64,000 nucleotides of DNA from Chitinophaga skermanii (GTDB taxonomy: Bacteria > Bacteroidota > Bacteroidia > Chitinophagales > Chitinophagaceae). The position numbers and the translations under genes were made by a program. A model generated the notes under the pieces. It did not search any database. It saw only the letters and a list, made by a program, of their open reading frames with translations, and was not told the origin of the DNA. This document shows positions 1 to 9,526 of the stretch, in pieces (the first letter of the stretch is position 1; the number at the start of each line of letters is the position of its first letter). Location: contig NZ_QLLL01000007.1 of assembly GCF_003259335.1 (NCBI RefSeq), positions 233,262 through 297,261 of the forward strand, written 5' to 3'.

Positions 1-3000
1 GCAACGGCAGTTTCTCCAATCGCAACAGGTGCTTCGTACACAACACCGGTATTGTCGACCAGTACAACGTTCTACGTGAGTACATCATTTGGTCAATGCC
101 AAAGTGCATCGCGTGTACCTGTATTAGTTACCGTAAACCCTGCTCCATTAGCACCTACCGTAACTAAAATCCCAACAAACGGCGTAGTAATGTATGGCGA
201 TAGTGCCACGCTAACTGCGTTTGTTACCAACCCTGGCGCTCGTTACTATTGGTATACAGTACCAACTGGCGGTGTGTACGACTTTGAAGGTGCTACTTTC
301 GTAACACCTGGTTTAACGCAGAATGTAACTTATTACGTAGAAGCAGTAAGTACTACAGGTTGCGTAAGTCCTCGTACAGCGGCAGCTTTAATTGTTGATC
401 GCAACTTTAACCCTGGTTGTGATATCGCGAATAGCGATACAGTCATCACATCAATTGGTTGTGTATTATGTAGTGTAACTACGCCAGACAACGCGGTTGA
501 TAACGATACAACCAACTTTGCCCAATTGAACTTGCCGGTAGGCTTGTTATCGGGTAGCATTTCGCAATACTTAAAATTTGGTTCTACTAGCAATGCAGGT
601 GATTCTGTTAGCTTGATCTTAGAAGTGCCAAATACAATTGTAAATGCGGCGGTATTGGGTAGTATCGTGGTGAACTCTGCGAATGGCAATACAAGCAATA
701 ACGAAAATACCAGGTTAGATAATCAAATTGTGAAACTTGATTTGATTGGTGGTGGAACGAATAAATTCCGTGTAACATTCAAACCAAGCGGTGCATTTGA
801 TAGAGTAGAAATTAAATTGGATGCAGGCTTAGCAACGCTCTTCCGTAACTTACGCGTATACTATGGCTTCCGTGTAGTGCCTGAGGCAACTGTGGCGGTG
901 AAAGATGTGACCATCTGTAAAGGTAGTACAGCAACATTCACAGCAACAGCACCAGCTGGTGTAACCATCAACTGGTACGATGCTCCACGCGGCGGTACAT
1001 TATTACGCACTGGAAATACATACACAACACCAGCATTAGATACATTAACTGTATACTATGTTGAAACAGTTCGAACTTCAACAAACTGTCCGAACCCAAT
1101 CCGTGTAGCAGTAACGGCAAGAGTATTACCAATTCCAGTACCACCGGTATTAGTAACGAACGATACCTTGGTATGTCCTGGTGCTTCTGTAGTATTAAGA
1201 GTACGCAGCTCCAATCCGAAAGATACCATCCGTTGGTTCAATGCACCTACTAATGGTACATTGTTAGCGGTAGATAGCATCTTCACCACACCAAACCTTA
1301 GTACAACCACTACATACTACGTTGAAACATTCAACGGAACATGTACAAATACAGGCGGCAGAAGAGCCGTAACAGTTACCGTGAACGGCGTGGTTCCAAC
1401 CCCAACATTCACTGTTAACAATGTAACTATCTGTGAAGGTGCAGCAGCTACCTTCCAAGTAACATCCGATTCAGTAGGTGTAACTTATAGATGGTACACA
1501 AGCCAAGCTGGTGGTACACCGGTATTCACTGGCAGAACATTCACTACCCCTGCATTGACGAGCAGCACTATCTACTATGTGGAAGCAGCACGCGGAACAT
1601 GTGTTAATAATGGTGGTAGAGTGGCTGTAACAGCAAATGTAAATGCATTGCCTACAGCTCCTGTATTAGTGAATAACAGGGTAAGTACATGTACTGGCAA
1701 AGCAGCAACACTTACTGTAGCGAACCCAATCGCAGGTATTAGCTACAGGTGGTATAATGCACCGGTGAACGGCACATTACTCTTCACAGGTATCAACTAC
1801 ATTGTTACACCAACAGCAGATAGCACTACATACTATGTTGAGGCCATTAGCGCAGCATTGTGTGCAAGTAGCACAAGAACAAGTGCAACTGTAATTGTAG
1901 GTGCATCGCCTTCTGCTCCGGTTGTTGATACAGCTAGTGTAACCATTTGTTCTAATACAAGTACTGTGTTACGCGTAAGAACACCACAAACAGGCCATGT
2001 GTACAGGTGGTATTCAGCTCCACAAGGCGGCACATTGTTGTTCTCTGGTGCACAATTCGTAACACCAATCTTAACAGCTAATACAAACTACTACGTTGCA
2101 GATAGCATCGCAGGTGGCTGTCCGAGCGATACAAGAACATTAGTTCAAGTAATTGTTCGTCAAACACCAAATACACCGGTAGTAGCACAAGGCACTACAA
2201 TTTGCGCAGGTAACAACACAAGGTTAGTTGTTCAAAATGCACAAACAGGTGTGATCTATCGTTGGTACGATGCCGATATGGGCGGTACATTGTTAGCAAC
2301 TGATACAGCGTTCACAACGCCAATCTTGAATGCTACCACTACTTACTATGTGGAATCGTCGAACGGCACTTGTACCAATGCAAATGGTCGAGTGGCAGTA
2401 TTAGTAACTGTAAATAGCGTTCCAACAATACCATTGTTAGTAAACAACAACTTACAAACATGTACATCTCAACCAGTTACCTTCACTGTTCAAACACCAA
2501 TTCCTGGTGTAACGTACAACTGGTATAGTGCAGCTACAGGCGGTACCTTGTTATTCACCGGTACTAGCTACACGGTAACTCCAACAGGCGATAGCGCTAG
2601 GTATTATGTTGAAGCGGTTAGCAATAATAATTGTGCAAGCATTGCTAGAGCAAGCGGCATAGTGAGAGTAACGGCTACCCCGGCAGCACCAACAGTGGAT
2701 TCAACATCTGTAACTATCTGTAAAGGTGCAAATGCTACCTTACGCGTATCGAACCCAACAGGTAGTAGCTTCTACCGTTGGTACGATGCTCCAACAGGCG
2801 GAACATTGTTATTCACAGGTGCAACCTTCATTACGCCTGCAGTGAATGCAAATACAACTTACTATGTAGCCGATAGCTTAGCATCTGGTTGTATCAGCGC
2901 TACAAGAACTGCTGTGAATGTTGTGGTGCGTGATGTGCCAAGCACTCCTGTCGTAGCAAGCGGTACAAATATCTGTGCAGGTAATACGGCGAGATTGGTT

Positions 3001-6000
3001 GTTCAAAATAGACAAGCCGGTATCACATACCGTTGGTACAATGCTGCAGGTACTTTGTTAGTAACCGATAGTGTATATGTAACCCCGGTATTAAGCGCTA
3101 CTACTTCTTACTTCGTAGAAGCTTCTAATGGCATCTGTAGTAATGTTGGTGGTAGAGTTGAAGTGGTAGTAACCGTGAACGCAGTGCCAACCACTCCGTT
3201 GGTAGCTAACAATAACCAGGTTTCATGCGCTGGTCAACAAGTAACCTTCAATGTTCAAAACCCAGTTACTGGTATAAATTATAATTGGTACAGCACTGCA
3301 ACAGGTGGTACGCCAATCTTTACAGGTGCAAACTTCACTGTTACACCTACTACAGATAGCGCTACTTATTATGTAGAAGCCCTCAGCGGTAGTAATTGCC
3401 CTAGCGCCGCAAGAACAAGCGTGAAAGTGGTAGTACGCACTGTACCTAATACACCAATCGTAGCAGGTGGTACAAATATCTGCGCTGGTAATACAGCAAG
3501 ATTAGTAGTACAAAACAGGCAGCCGGGTGTAACATACCGTTGGTACAATGCTGCTGGTACCTTGTTAGTAACTGATAGTGTATATGTAACACCAACATTA
3601 ACCACTACTACTTCTTACTTCGTAGAGGCTGTTAACGGCAACTGTACGAATGCTGGTGGTCAAGTAGAAGTGATCGTAACCGTAGGTACAGTACCAACTA
3701 CACCTGTGGTAGCTAACAATAACCAGGCAACATGTACTGGTCAACCTGTAACCTTCAATGTTCAAAACCCAGTAATGGGTGTAACCTATAACTGGTACAA
3801 TAGTGCAACAGGTGGTACGCCAATCTTCACAGGTGCAAACTTCACAGTAACACCAACAACAGATAGCGCTACTTACTATGTAGAAGCAGCAAGCGGCAGC
3901 AATTGTACAAGCATTGCAAGAGCAAGTGTGAAAGTAACCGTTACGCCTGCTCCTCCTGCTCCAACTGTTGACGTGGCTAGCAGAACAATCTGTAAAGGCA
4001 CTACTACAACGTTAAACGTTACGAACCCGAACAGCTTGTATATCTATCGTTGGTACGATGCGGCAGTGGGTGGTGTATTAGTACACACCGGTGCTAGCTT
4101 CCCAACACCAACCATCAATGTAAACACTACATTCTATGTTGAAGCAGCGCTTACAGGTGGATGCGCAAGTGCAACAAGAACCAGCGTAGCCATCACCGTA
4201 ACCGATGCGCCAGCAGTTCCAATCTTGGTGAACAGCGCCATCACAACTTGCGGCGGAACAACGGCTTCCTTAGCAATACAAAACCCAGTAAGCGGTATCA
4301 CCTATAATTGGTACGATATGCTCACCGGCGGAACATTGGTACACACTGGTGCAACCTTCACCACGCCAATCCTAACCACTTCAACGACATACTATGTTGA
4401 AGGTGTGAACGCAGGTAACTGTGCTAGCGTAAGCCGTGCAAGCGCCGCTATAACAGTGAACCCAGCGCCGGATACAGTGGTGGTTGATGCAAACAATGTT
4501 TCTACTTGCGCGAATACAAACGTAATGTTACACGTACAAAACCCAGTAGCAGGTATTACGTACCGTTGGTACGATGCGCCTACTGGTGGTACAGTGGTAG
4601 GAACAGGTGCCGATTTCATTACTCCAATATTAACAGCAACAACTACTTACTACGTAGAAGCAGTTTCTGCAGCTAACTGTAGTAGCATTAAACGTACAGC
4701 TGTCACTGTAACTATTGTAAATGGTGCCGATGTACCGGTAGTTGAAGCAACAGACATAACGGTTTGTAGAGGAACGAGGGCTGTTATTAGAATCCGTACA
4801 CCAAGAACGGATCTCCAATACAGCTGGTACGACCAACCAGTTAATGGTAACCTCGTATTCCAAGGACCGGTATTCCAAACACCGAATGTAAATGCAGCCA
4901 CTACTTACTATGTAGAAGCTAGCTTACTGGGTGGTAGCTGTACAAGCAACGGACGTACACAAGTAAACGTTACGCCTGCCGATGCACCAAGCACCCCAGT
5001 GCTCGTGAACAACGTAGTAACAACATGCTCTAACAGCACGGCTACATTCGCTATTCAAAATGCACAACCAAATGTTACATACCGTTGGTACGATGCGGCA
5101 GTTAATGGTAACCTGGTATTCACTGGTACTTCATTCACCACATCAGCATTAACAGTAGACATCAACTACTACGTAGAAGCAGTTATCGCTGGAGCGTGCG
5201 TAAGCCCAGCAAGAGCGATTGCAGAAGCGAAAGTTGGTCCTCGTCCGAATGCTCCAACAGTAGCAGGTAATGCAGATCCAATTTGTCCGAATACGACAGA
5301 TACCTTAACAGCTACCTCTACTCAACCAGGTGTAACATTCAATTGGTACACAACAATAGGTGGTACTACACCGGTATTCACAGGCGATAGGTTTATAACA
5401 CCGGCCTTAACGGCAACTACTACATACTATGTTGAAGCAGCTTACTCGAACAGTGGTTGTGCAAGCACTGCTAGAACGGCTGTAACAGTAACAGTATTGA
5501 GCGTATTACCGCAACCGACTGTAACCTCTTCGAACCAAACAGCTACTTCGGTAACATTCAGATGGAACCCAATCGTTGGCGCAATTGGTTATAGAATTTC
5601 GATAGATGGTGGTCAAACATCCATATTCAGACCGAAAGACAGCCTTACTTACACCGTAATGGGATTAGAGCCAAACCAAAACGCTTCTATCCAAGTAATG
5701 GCCATCGGTGCGAATGCTTGTGCGAACAGTGCATGGGTGTTATCATCTACCAAAACAAATAACCCTGCGGGTAACTTGGTATTCGTTCCAAATGCATTTA
5801 CACCGAATAATGATGGTTTGAACGACATCTTGTATGTGTACGGAACAACCATCCAAACCATGCAATTATACATCTACAACCAGTGGGGTCAACAAGTATT
5901 CGAATCGCGTGACAGAAGTGTAGGTTGGGATGGTACGATGAGTGGTAAAGTACAGCCTGTAGGTGTATACAACTACGTGTTAAAAGTTCAATTACAAGAC

Positions 6001-6045
6001 GGTACGATTATCAATAAACGTGGTACGATTACCATCATTAGATAA
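1..6045 (+). CDS. Giant tandem Ig-like adhesin with type IX secretion C-terminal domain (5' partial)
   Basis: The reading frame is open from base 1, and codons before the first possible start (TTG at 52) already read as the end of an Ig-like unit, so the gene begins outside the window. About 19 units of roughly 84 residues follow, each with a Trp-Tyr core (YRWYDAPTGGTLLFTG type), a TTYYVEA strand and paired cysteines. A non-repetitive segment interrupts them at about 409-890. Near the end are a fibronectin-III-like domain (about 5510-5760) and a CHU_C/gliding-motility-type C-terminal domain (about 5770-6042, VPNAFTPNNDGLND ... GWDG ... GVYNYVLKV). In this family that domain is a type B signal for the type IX secretion system. 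The product is probably a very long surface adhesin or motility filament. The next two genes fit as its secretion partners. The ligand is unknown. Confidence 0.93.
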   Translation, partial: ATAVSPIATGASYTTPVLSTSTTFYVSTSFGQCQSASRVPVLVTVNPAPLAPTVTKIPTNGVVMYGDSATLTAFVTNPGARYYWYTVPTGGVYDFEGATFVTPGLTQNVTYYVEAVSTTGCVSPRTAAALIVDRNFNPGCDIANSDTVITSIGCVLCSVTTPDNAVDNDTTNFAQLNLPVGLLSGSISQYLKFGSTSNAGDSVSLILEVPNTIVNAAVLGSIVVNSANGNTSNNENTRLDNQIVKLDLIGGGTNKFRVTFKPSGAFDRVEIKLDAGLATLFRNLRVYYGFRVVPEATVAVKDVTICKGSTATFTATAPAGVTINWYDAPRGGTLLRTGNTYTTPALDTLTVYYVETVRTSTNCPNPIRVAVTARVLPIPVPPVLVTNDTLVCPGASVVLRVRSSNPKDTIRWFNAPTNGTLLAVDSIFTTPNLSTTTTYYVETFNGTCTNTGGRRAVTVTVNGVVPTPTFTVNNVTICEGAAATFQVTSDSVGVTYRWYTSQAGGTPVFTGRTFTTPALTSSTIYYVEAARGTCVNNGGRVAVTANVNALPTAPVLVNNRVSTCTGKAATLTVANPIAGISYRWYNAPVNGTLLFTGINYIVTPTADSTTYYVEAISAALCASSTRTSATVIVGASPSAPVVDTASVTICSNTSTVLRVRTPQTGHVYRWYSAPQGGTLLFSGAQFVTPILTANTNYYVADSIAGGCPSDTRTLVQVIVRQTPNTPVVAQGTTICAGNNTRLVVQNAQTGVIYRWYDADMGGTLLATDTAFTTPILNATTTYYVESSNGTCTNANGRVAVLVTVNSVPTIPLLVNNNLQTCTSQPVTFTVQTPIPGVTYNWYSAATGGTLLFTGTSYTVTPTGDSARYYVEAVSNNNCASIARASGIVRVTATPAAPTVDSTSVTICKGANATLRVSNPTGSSFYRWYDAPTGGTLLFTGATFITPAVNANTTYYVADSLASGCISATRTAVNVVVRDVPSTPVVASGTNICAGNTARLVVQNRQAGITYRWYNAAGTLLVTDSVYVTPVLSATTSYFVEASNGICSNVGGRVEVVVTVNAVPTTPLVANNNQVSCAGQQVTFNVQNPVTGINYNWYSTATGGTPIFTGANFTVTPTTDSATYYVEALSGSNCPSAARTSVKVVVRTVPNTPIVAGGTNICAGNTARLVVQNRQPGVTYRWYNAAGTLLVTDSVYVTPTLTTTTSYFVEAVNGNCTNAGGQVEVIVTVGTVPTTPVVANNNQATCTGQPVTFNVQNPVMGVTYNWYNSATGGTPIFTGANFTVTPTTDSATYYVEAASGSNCTSIARASVKVTVTPAPPAPTVDVASRTICKGTTTTLNVTNPNSLYIYRWYDAAVGGVLVHTGASFPTPTINVNTTFYVEAALTGGCASATRTSVAITVTDAPAVPILVNSAITTCGGTTASLAIQNPVSGITYNWYDMLTGGTLVHTGATFTTPILTTSTTYYVEGVNAGNCASVSRASAAITVNPAPDTVVVDANNVSTCANTNVMLHVQNPVAGITYRWYDAPTGGTVVGTGADFITPILTATTTYYVEAVSAANCSSIKRTAVTVTIVNGADVPVVEATDITVCRGTRAVIRIRTPRTDLQYSWYDQPVNGNLVFQGPVFQTPNVNAATTYYVEASLLGGSCTSNGRTQVNVTPADAPSTPVLVNNVVTTCSNSTATFAIQNAQPNVTYRWYDAAVNGNLVFTGTSFTTSALTVDINYYVEAVIAGACVSPARAIAEAKVGPRPNAPTVAGNADPICPNTTDTLTATSTQPGVTFNWYTTIGGTTPVFTGDRFITPALTATTTYYVEAAYSNSGCASTARTAVTVTVLSVLPQPTVTSSNQTATSVTFRWNPIVGAIGYRISIDGGQTSIFRPKDSLTYTVMGLEPNQNASIQVMAIGANACANSAWVLSSTKTNNPAGNLVFVPNAFTPNNDGLNDILYVYGTTIQTMQLYIYNQWGQQVFESRDRSVGWDGTMSGKVQPVGVYNYVLKVQLQDGTIINKRGTITIIR
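2956..3960 (+). repeat. Two-domain tandem duplication, period 507 bases
   Basis: Within the adhesin, a stretch starting near 2956 recurs near 3463. For example GTAACCTTCAATGTTCAAAA starts at 3241 and again at 3748, exactly 507 bases (169 codons, two Ig-like units) later. The YRWYNAAGTLLVTD unit and the YNW(S/N)..ATGGTPIFTG unit are both present in each copy. Identity is clearly higher than between other units, which suggests a recent duplication. Confidence 0.85.
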
Positions 6046-6073
6046 ACCAAAATTCATTAGATCAATTCACCTC

Positions 6074-6109
6074 AGCAGGAATGAGAATGTATCCCTTCTC
6101 ATTCCTGCT
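6074..6109 (+). other. Intercistronic stem-loop, 14 bp perfect, no U-tract
   Basis: AGCAGGAATGAGAA (6074-6087) pairs perfectly with 6096-6109 around an 8-base loop, between the adhesin stop and the porP start. No T-run follows, so it is not a standard terminator. It may protect the adhesin mRNA 3' end or lower read-through into the secretion genes. Confidence 0.75.
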
Positions 6110-6138
6110 TATCACAGAACAAACATAAAAATGTTCCC

Positions 6139-7149
6139 ATGAGAAGTAAGATCATCATTGTAGTGCTGGCACTTTGTGCATTTGTTCCCTCATTAACAAA
6201 AGCACAAGTAGACCCACACTTTTCCCAGTATTATGCTTATCCCCTATGGTTAAACCCCGCATTAGCCGGCATCGTAGACGGCGATTATAGGATTAATGCA
6301 AACTACCGTACCCAATGGAATAACTTCGGAAAACCGTTTTCAACCGCCGGTGTTTCTGCAGATGCTCCTACCGGTAAAAATATGGGCGTTGGCTTGAATA
6401 TCTTAAATATGTCGGCCGGCGACGCAGGTTACAACTATTTTAACGCGATGGCCTCTTTTGCTTATAACGGTGTGAAGCTGGGTAAAAACCAAACCAGCCA
6501 ATTCTCATTCGGTATCTCGGCAGGGCTCGTCAATCGTAGAATCGATGTAGATAAACTCCAATTAGGTAGTCAATACAACCCCGTAATCGGTTTCGACCCC
6601 GATAGAATCAGCGGTGAAAACTTCAGTAACACCTCTTCTACAGTATTCGATGTTAACGCAGGTATCTTATTCTTCGACGGGAACCCCAATCACCAAATCA
6701 ACCCGTTTGTAGGCGTATCAGCTGCGCACCTTACACAACCTTCAGATCCATTCGTGGCGAATAACCTGGAAGACAAGAAATTGCCTATCCGCTATTTAGC
6801 ACATGGTGGTGCCCGTATTAAAATCAACGATCAATTTACTGTAACTCCTACTGGTTTGTACATGCGCCAAGGTAACGCTGAAGAAATTGTAGGCGGTGCT
6901 TATGCACAGGTAACCGTTAGCTTGGAATGTGATGTATTGATCGGGGCAAATTACCGCGTGAACGATTGCGTTATCCCATTTGCTGGGGCTCGTTATCAAA
7001 ACTTCACGTTGGGCCTGAGTTACGACGCCAATACTTCGGATCTTCGCAGGTTAGTGAATGGTAGCAACAGCTTCGAAATGTCACTCTCCTACATCTTCCG
7101 TAAGAAAAGGATCTTCCAACCAGAATACTTTATCTGCCCGAGGTTATAA
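6139..7149 (+). CDS. PorP/SprF family type IX secretion outer-membrane protein
   Basis: The 336-residue product has a signal peptide (MRSKIIIVVLALCAFVPSLTKAQ). It then reads QVDPHFSQYYAYPLWLNPALAGI, the standard N-terminus of the PorP/SprF family, followed by alternating beta-strand sequence ending in FEMSLSYIFRKKR. SprF-like proteins are outer-membrane barrels needed to export particular type B C-terminal-domain substrates, as with SprB in Flavobacterium. It lies 93 bases after the giant adhesin gene and just before an OmpA-like gene, so it is probably the dedicated partner of that adhesin. The ATG at 6139 is used because the ATG at 6130 is out of frame and stops at once. Substrate specificity is inferred from gene order only. 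Confidence 0.92.
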   Translation: MRSKIIIVVLALCAFVPSLTKAQVDPHFSQYYAYPLWLNPALAGIVDGDYRINANYRTQWNNFGKPFSTAGVSADAPTGKNMGVGLNILNMSAGDAGYNYFNAMASFAYNGVKLGKNQTSQFSFGISAGLVNRRIDVDKLQLGSQYNPVIGFDPDRISGENFSNTSSTVFDVNAGILFFDGNPNHQINPFVGVSAAHLTQPSDPFVANNLEDKKLPIRYLAHGGARIKINDQFTVTPTGLYMRQGNAEEIVGGAYAQVTVSLECDVLIGANYRVNDCVIPFAGARYQNFTLGLSYDANTSDLRRLVNGSNSFEMSLSYIFRKKRIFQPEYFICPRL

Positions 7150-7220
7150 TGATCAAAATAGATCGTCAAAAACTCAATACATCATTCCAATATACCTAGT
7201 CACAACAAATGACTCTTCAC

Positions 7221-9236
7221 ATGAAAAAATTTACACTTCTCTGGATATGTACGCTGGTTGGTATAGTTAATTCCCTGCAAGCACAATACGTGGTTGATTA
7301 TAAAAGAACGGCAGATGTTTACTTCGAAGCGAAGGATTTCTATTCCGCTGCGCAGTATTACAATAAAGCGATGACGAAGTTCGATACGAAAACAGGGACA
7401 TTCATTCCTTATGTAGTGGAGAAAAGCAGCAAAAAGGAACAAAAGAAAAATAAAGATTACGAAGAAGTGAAATACCGCTTAGCCGAATCGTACCGTAATT
7501 ACTACGATTACGCAAGCGCCGAGAAATGGTATGCCTCCATCATTGCAGATAATCCTGCTGAAACAACTACCCTATTCCCCCTGGTACGTTATTGGGATGG
7601 CGTGTGTTTAAGGGCCTTGGGAAGATATGAAGAAGCATTAACGCAGTTTCAACAGTTTAAAGCCAGCTATAAAGGCTACGATGATTATTCTGCTAAAACG
7701 TTGATAGAGATTGCTACCTGTGAATTCGCCGTGGAAGAAATGAAGAAGATTCCTCGCTATACCGTAACAAAACTCGCTGGAAGTGTAAACCAAGGCGGCG
7801 CAAACTACGCAGCTGCCCTTCCAGATCAAACTTCCATGATCTTCACCTCTTCACGCCCCGATTCCGGTGCACTCGATAAAAAAGGTAATCCCTACGTAAA
7901 TAAACTCTATTTCGCAAAAGGTGGCGATGCTAATTTCAATGTGCAACAGAAACTAGATATCCCTTTAGAAAAAGGCGTAGATATGGGCGTTTCTTCGATC
8001 ACTCCCGATGGTAACACTATGTTTCTAACGAAATGGACGACTAAAAACGGCCAGAAGAATTCATCGATTTATATGTCCACCAAGTCTGGTAGCGTATGGT
8101 CTGAACCCAAAAAGCTCAGTGCCAACGTAAATGCAGAAGGCTACAGCTCAAAAGCTCCTTCAGTAACACCCGATGGTAAATATTTACTATTCTCCTCTAA
8201 CCGCCCAGGCGGTATGGGTAAATACGATATCTGGTACTGCCAATTACAAAACGGTACCCCTAACGCCCCTACTAACTTCGGTAATATCATCAATTCTAAG
8301 GACGATGAAGATGCCCCTTTCTACGATACGAAAAACGAAGTGTTGTTGTGGAGCACCAATGGCAGAATCGGATTTGGGGGTATGGACTTCTTTATTGCAC
8401 AAGGTAATTTCGGTAACTGGCAAACGCCTACTAACCTAGGATGGCCTATGAACTCGCCGAAAGATGATATCTATTTCACCTCTAGCAACAAAGATGTTAG
8501 CTTACAAGGTGGCTACTTTAGTTCCGACCGTGAATCGGTTTGTTGCTTAGAGTTATTTAAAATGAAGAAATTGGCGAAGATGATGACGGGTAGCGTATTG
8601 GATTGCGATTCGCAAGCACCGCTTACAGGCGCTAAAATCACGCTCATCGATCCTTCCGGTAATAAAATATTGAAACAAATTACCCTCAACGAAACGGGCC
8701 GCTACTACTTCGAAGTAGATCCACAAAGAGATTACAAAATCGTAGCCGAGAAAGAAAACTACTTCTCGAAAGTATTAACTGCAAATACAGAATCGTTGCT
8801 GGCTTCGGATACATTGTTCAACCCTTCTCTCTGTTTACAACGGTACGAAGTGGGTAAACCAATTATCTTAAAGGATATCTATTACGATTACGACAAAGCC
8901 ACGCTACGCCCGCAGTCGCTCGTAGTATTGGATACGTTGTATAATATTTTAGTAGATAACCCAGAAATAGAAATCGAATTAAGCGCGCATACCGATAGTA
9001 AAGGTACCGATGCGTATAACTTCAAACTCTCCGATGCCCGTGCTCAATCGTGTGTAGATTACCTAGTATCGAAAGGTATTAGCCGCAGCAGGATTATTGC
9101 GCATGGTTATGGTGAAACGAAACCAATTGCACCAAATACATTACCGAATGGTAAAGACAATCCAGATGGTCGTCAATTGAATCGTAGAACTGAATTTAAA
9201 GTGTTGAGAACTGGGCCTAAAACCTATGGCCAATAA
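7221..9236 (+). CDS. OmpA-family protein with TPR-like, PD40 and carboxypeptidase-regulatory regions
   Basis: The product is about 671 residues with a signal peptide (MKKFTLLWICTLVGIVNSLQAQ). An upstream in-frame ATG at 7209 would add MTLH, and MKK at 7221 looks the more natural start. Order of parts: TPR-like helices (ADVYFEAKDFYSAAQYYNKA); beta-propeller PD40 repeats (SSRPDSG, FSSNRPGGMGKYDIW, STNGRIGFGGMDFF); a short CarboxypepD_reg-like domain (TGSVLDCDSQAPLTGAKITL); and a C-terminal OmpA domain that should bind peptidoglycan (IELSAHTDSKGTDAYN, LSDARAQSCVDYL, GYGETKP). Such proteins usually follow PorP/SprF genes and are thought to tether secretion machinery to the cell wall. It is the third gene of the cassette, 71 bases after porP, and ends at the 9406 terminator. 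Confidence 0.9.
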   Translation: MKKFTLLWICTLVGIVNSLQAQYVVDYKRTADVYFEAKDFYSAAQYYNKAMTKFDTKTGTFIPYVVEKSSKKEQKKNKDYEEVKYRLAESYRNYYDYASAEKWYASIIADNPAETTTLFPLVRYWDGVCLRALGRYEEALTQFQQFKASYKGYDDYSAKTLIEIATCEFAVEEMKKIPRYTVTKLAGSVNQGGANYAAALPDQTSMIFTSSRPDSGALDKKGNPYVNKLYFAKGGDANFNVQQKLDIPLEKGVDMGVSSITPDGNTMFLTKWTTKNGQKNSSIYMSTKSGSVWSEPKKLSANVNAEGYSSKAPSVTPDGKYLLFSSNRPGGMGKYDIWYCQLQNGTPNAPTNFGNIINSKDDEDAPFYDTKNEVLLWSTNGRIGFGGMDFFIAQGNFGNWQTPTNLGWPMNSPKDDIYFTSSNKDVSLQGGYFSSDRESVCCLELFKMKKLAKMMTGSVLDCDSQAPLTGAKITLIDPSGNKILKQITLNETGRYYFEVDPQRDYKIVAEKENYFSKVLTANTESLLASDTLFNPSLCLQRYEVGKPIILKDIYYDYDKATLRPQSLVVLDTLYNILVDNPEIEIELSAHTDSKGTDAYNFKLSDARAQSCVDYLVSKGISRSRIIAHGYGETKPIAPNTLPNGKDNPDGRQLNRRTEFKVLRTGPKTYGQ

Positions 9237-9285
9237 AGATATTTTAGAACCATATCCTATCATAACAGGAACAAACAATCGTTAG

Positions 9286-9309
9286 TCGACCAGGGATACA
9301 TTTGGTCGA
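9286..9309 (+). other. Small inverted repeat in the 3' region of the cassette
   Basis: TCGACCA (9286-9292) and TGGTCGA (9303-9309) form a 7 bp stem between the OmpA-like gene and its terminator. No function is evident. Confidence 0.4.
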
Positions 9310-9405
9310 TCCGTTGTAACACTTGCATTTAAACCGGTTGCAAATCTTTGCGACTGATGTAAAAAATCACAATGGGGTTTTTTAATTTTAATGAGAATCG
9401 AAGAG

Positions 9406-9436
9406 CAGCCGGGATGGTTACCCGGCTGTTTCTTTT
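9406..9436 (+). terminator. Intrinsic terminator of the adhesin-porP-OmpA cassette
   Basis: CAGCCGGG (9406-9413) pairs with CCCGGCTG (9421-9428), a 7-base loop, then a T-rich tail (TTTCTTTT). It lies 170 bases after the OmpA-like gene stop. Confidence 0.85.
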
Positions 9437-9526
9437 GTACGATTCTTAACGACAATACAATATCACGTCGCATCAATAATTGATACAACAAGTAAATGTT
9501 TTTTCGCTGAGTGTGTAAAAAGTGAA

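Noticed and set aside
4630..4901. Minus-strand frames opposite the adhesin gene
   Set aside because: They are shadows caused by the repeats in the coding strand.
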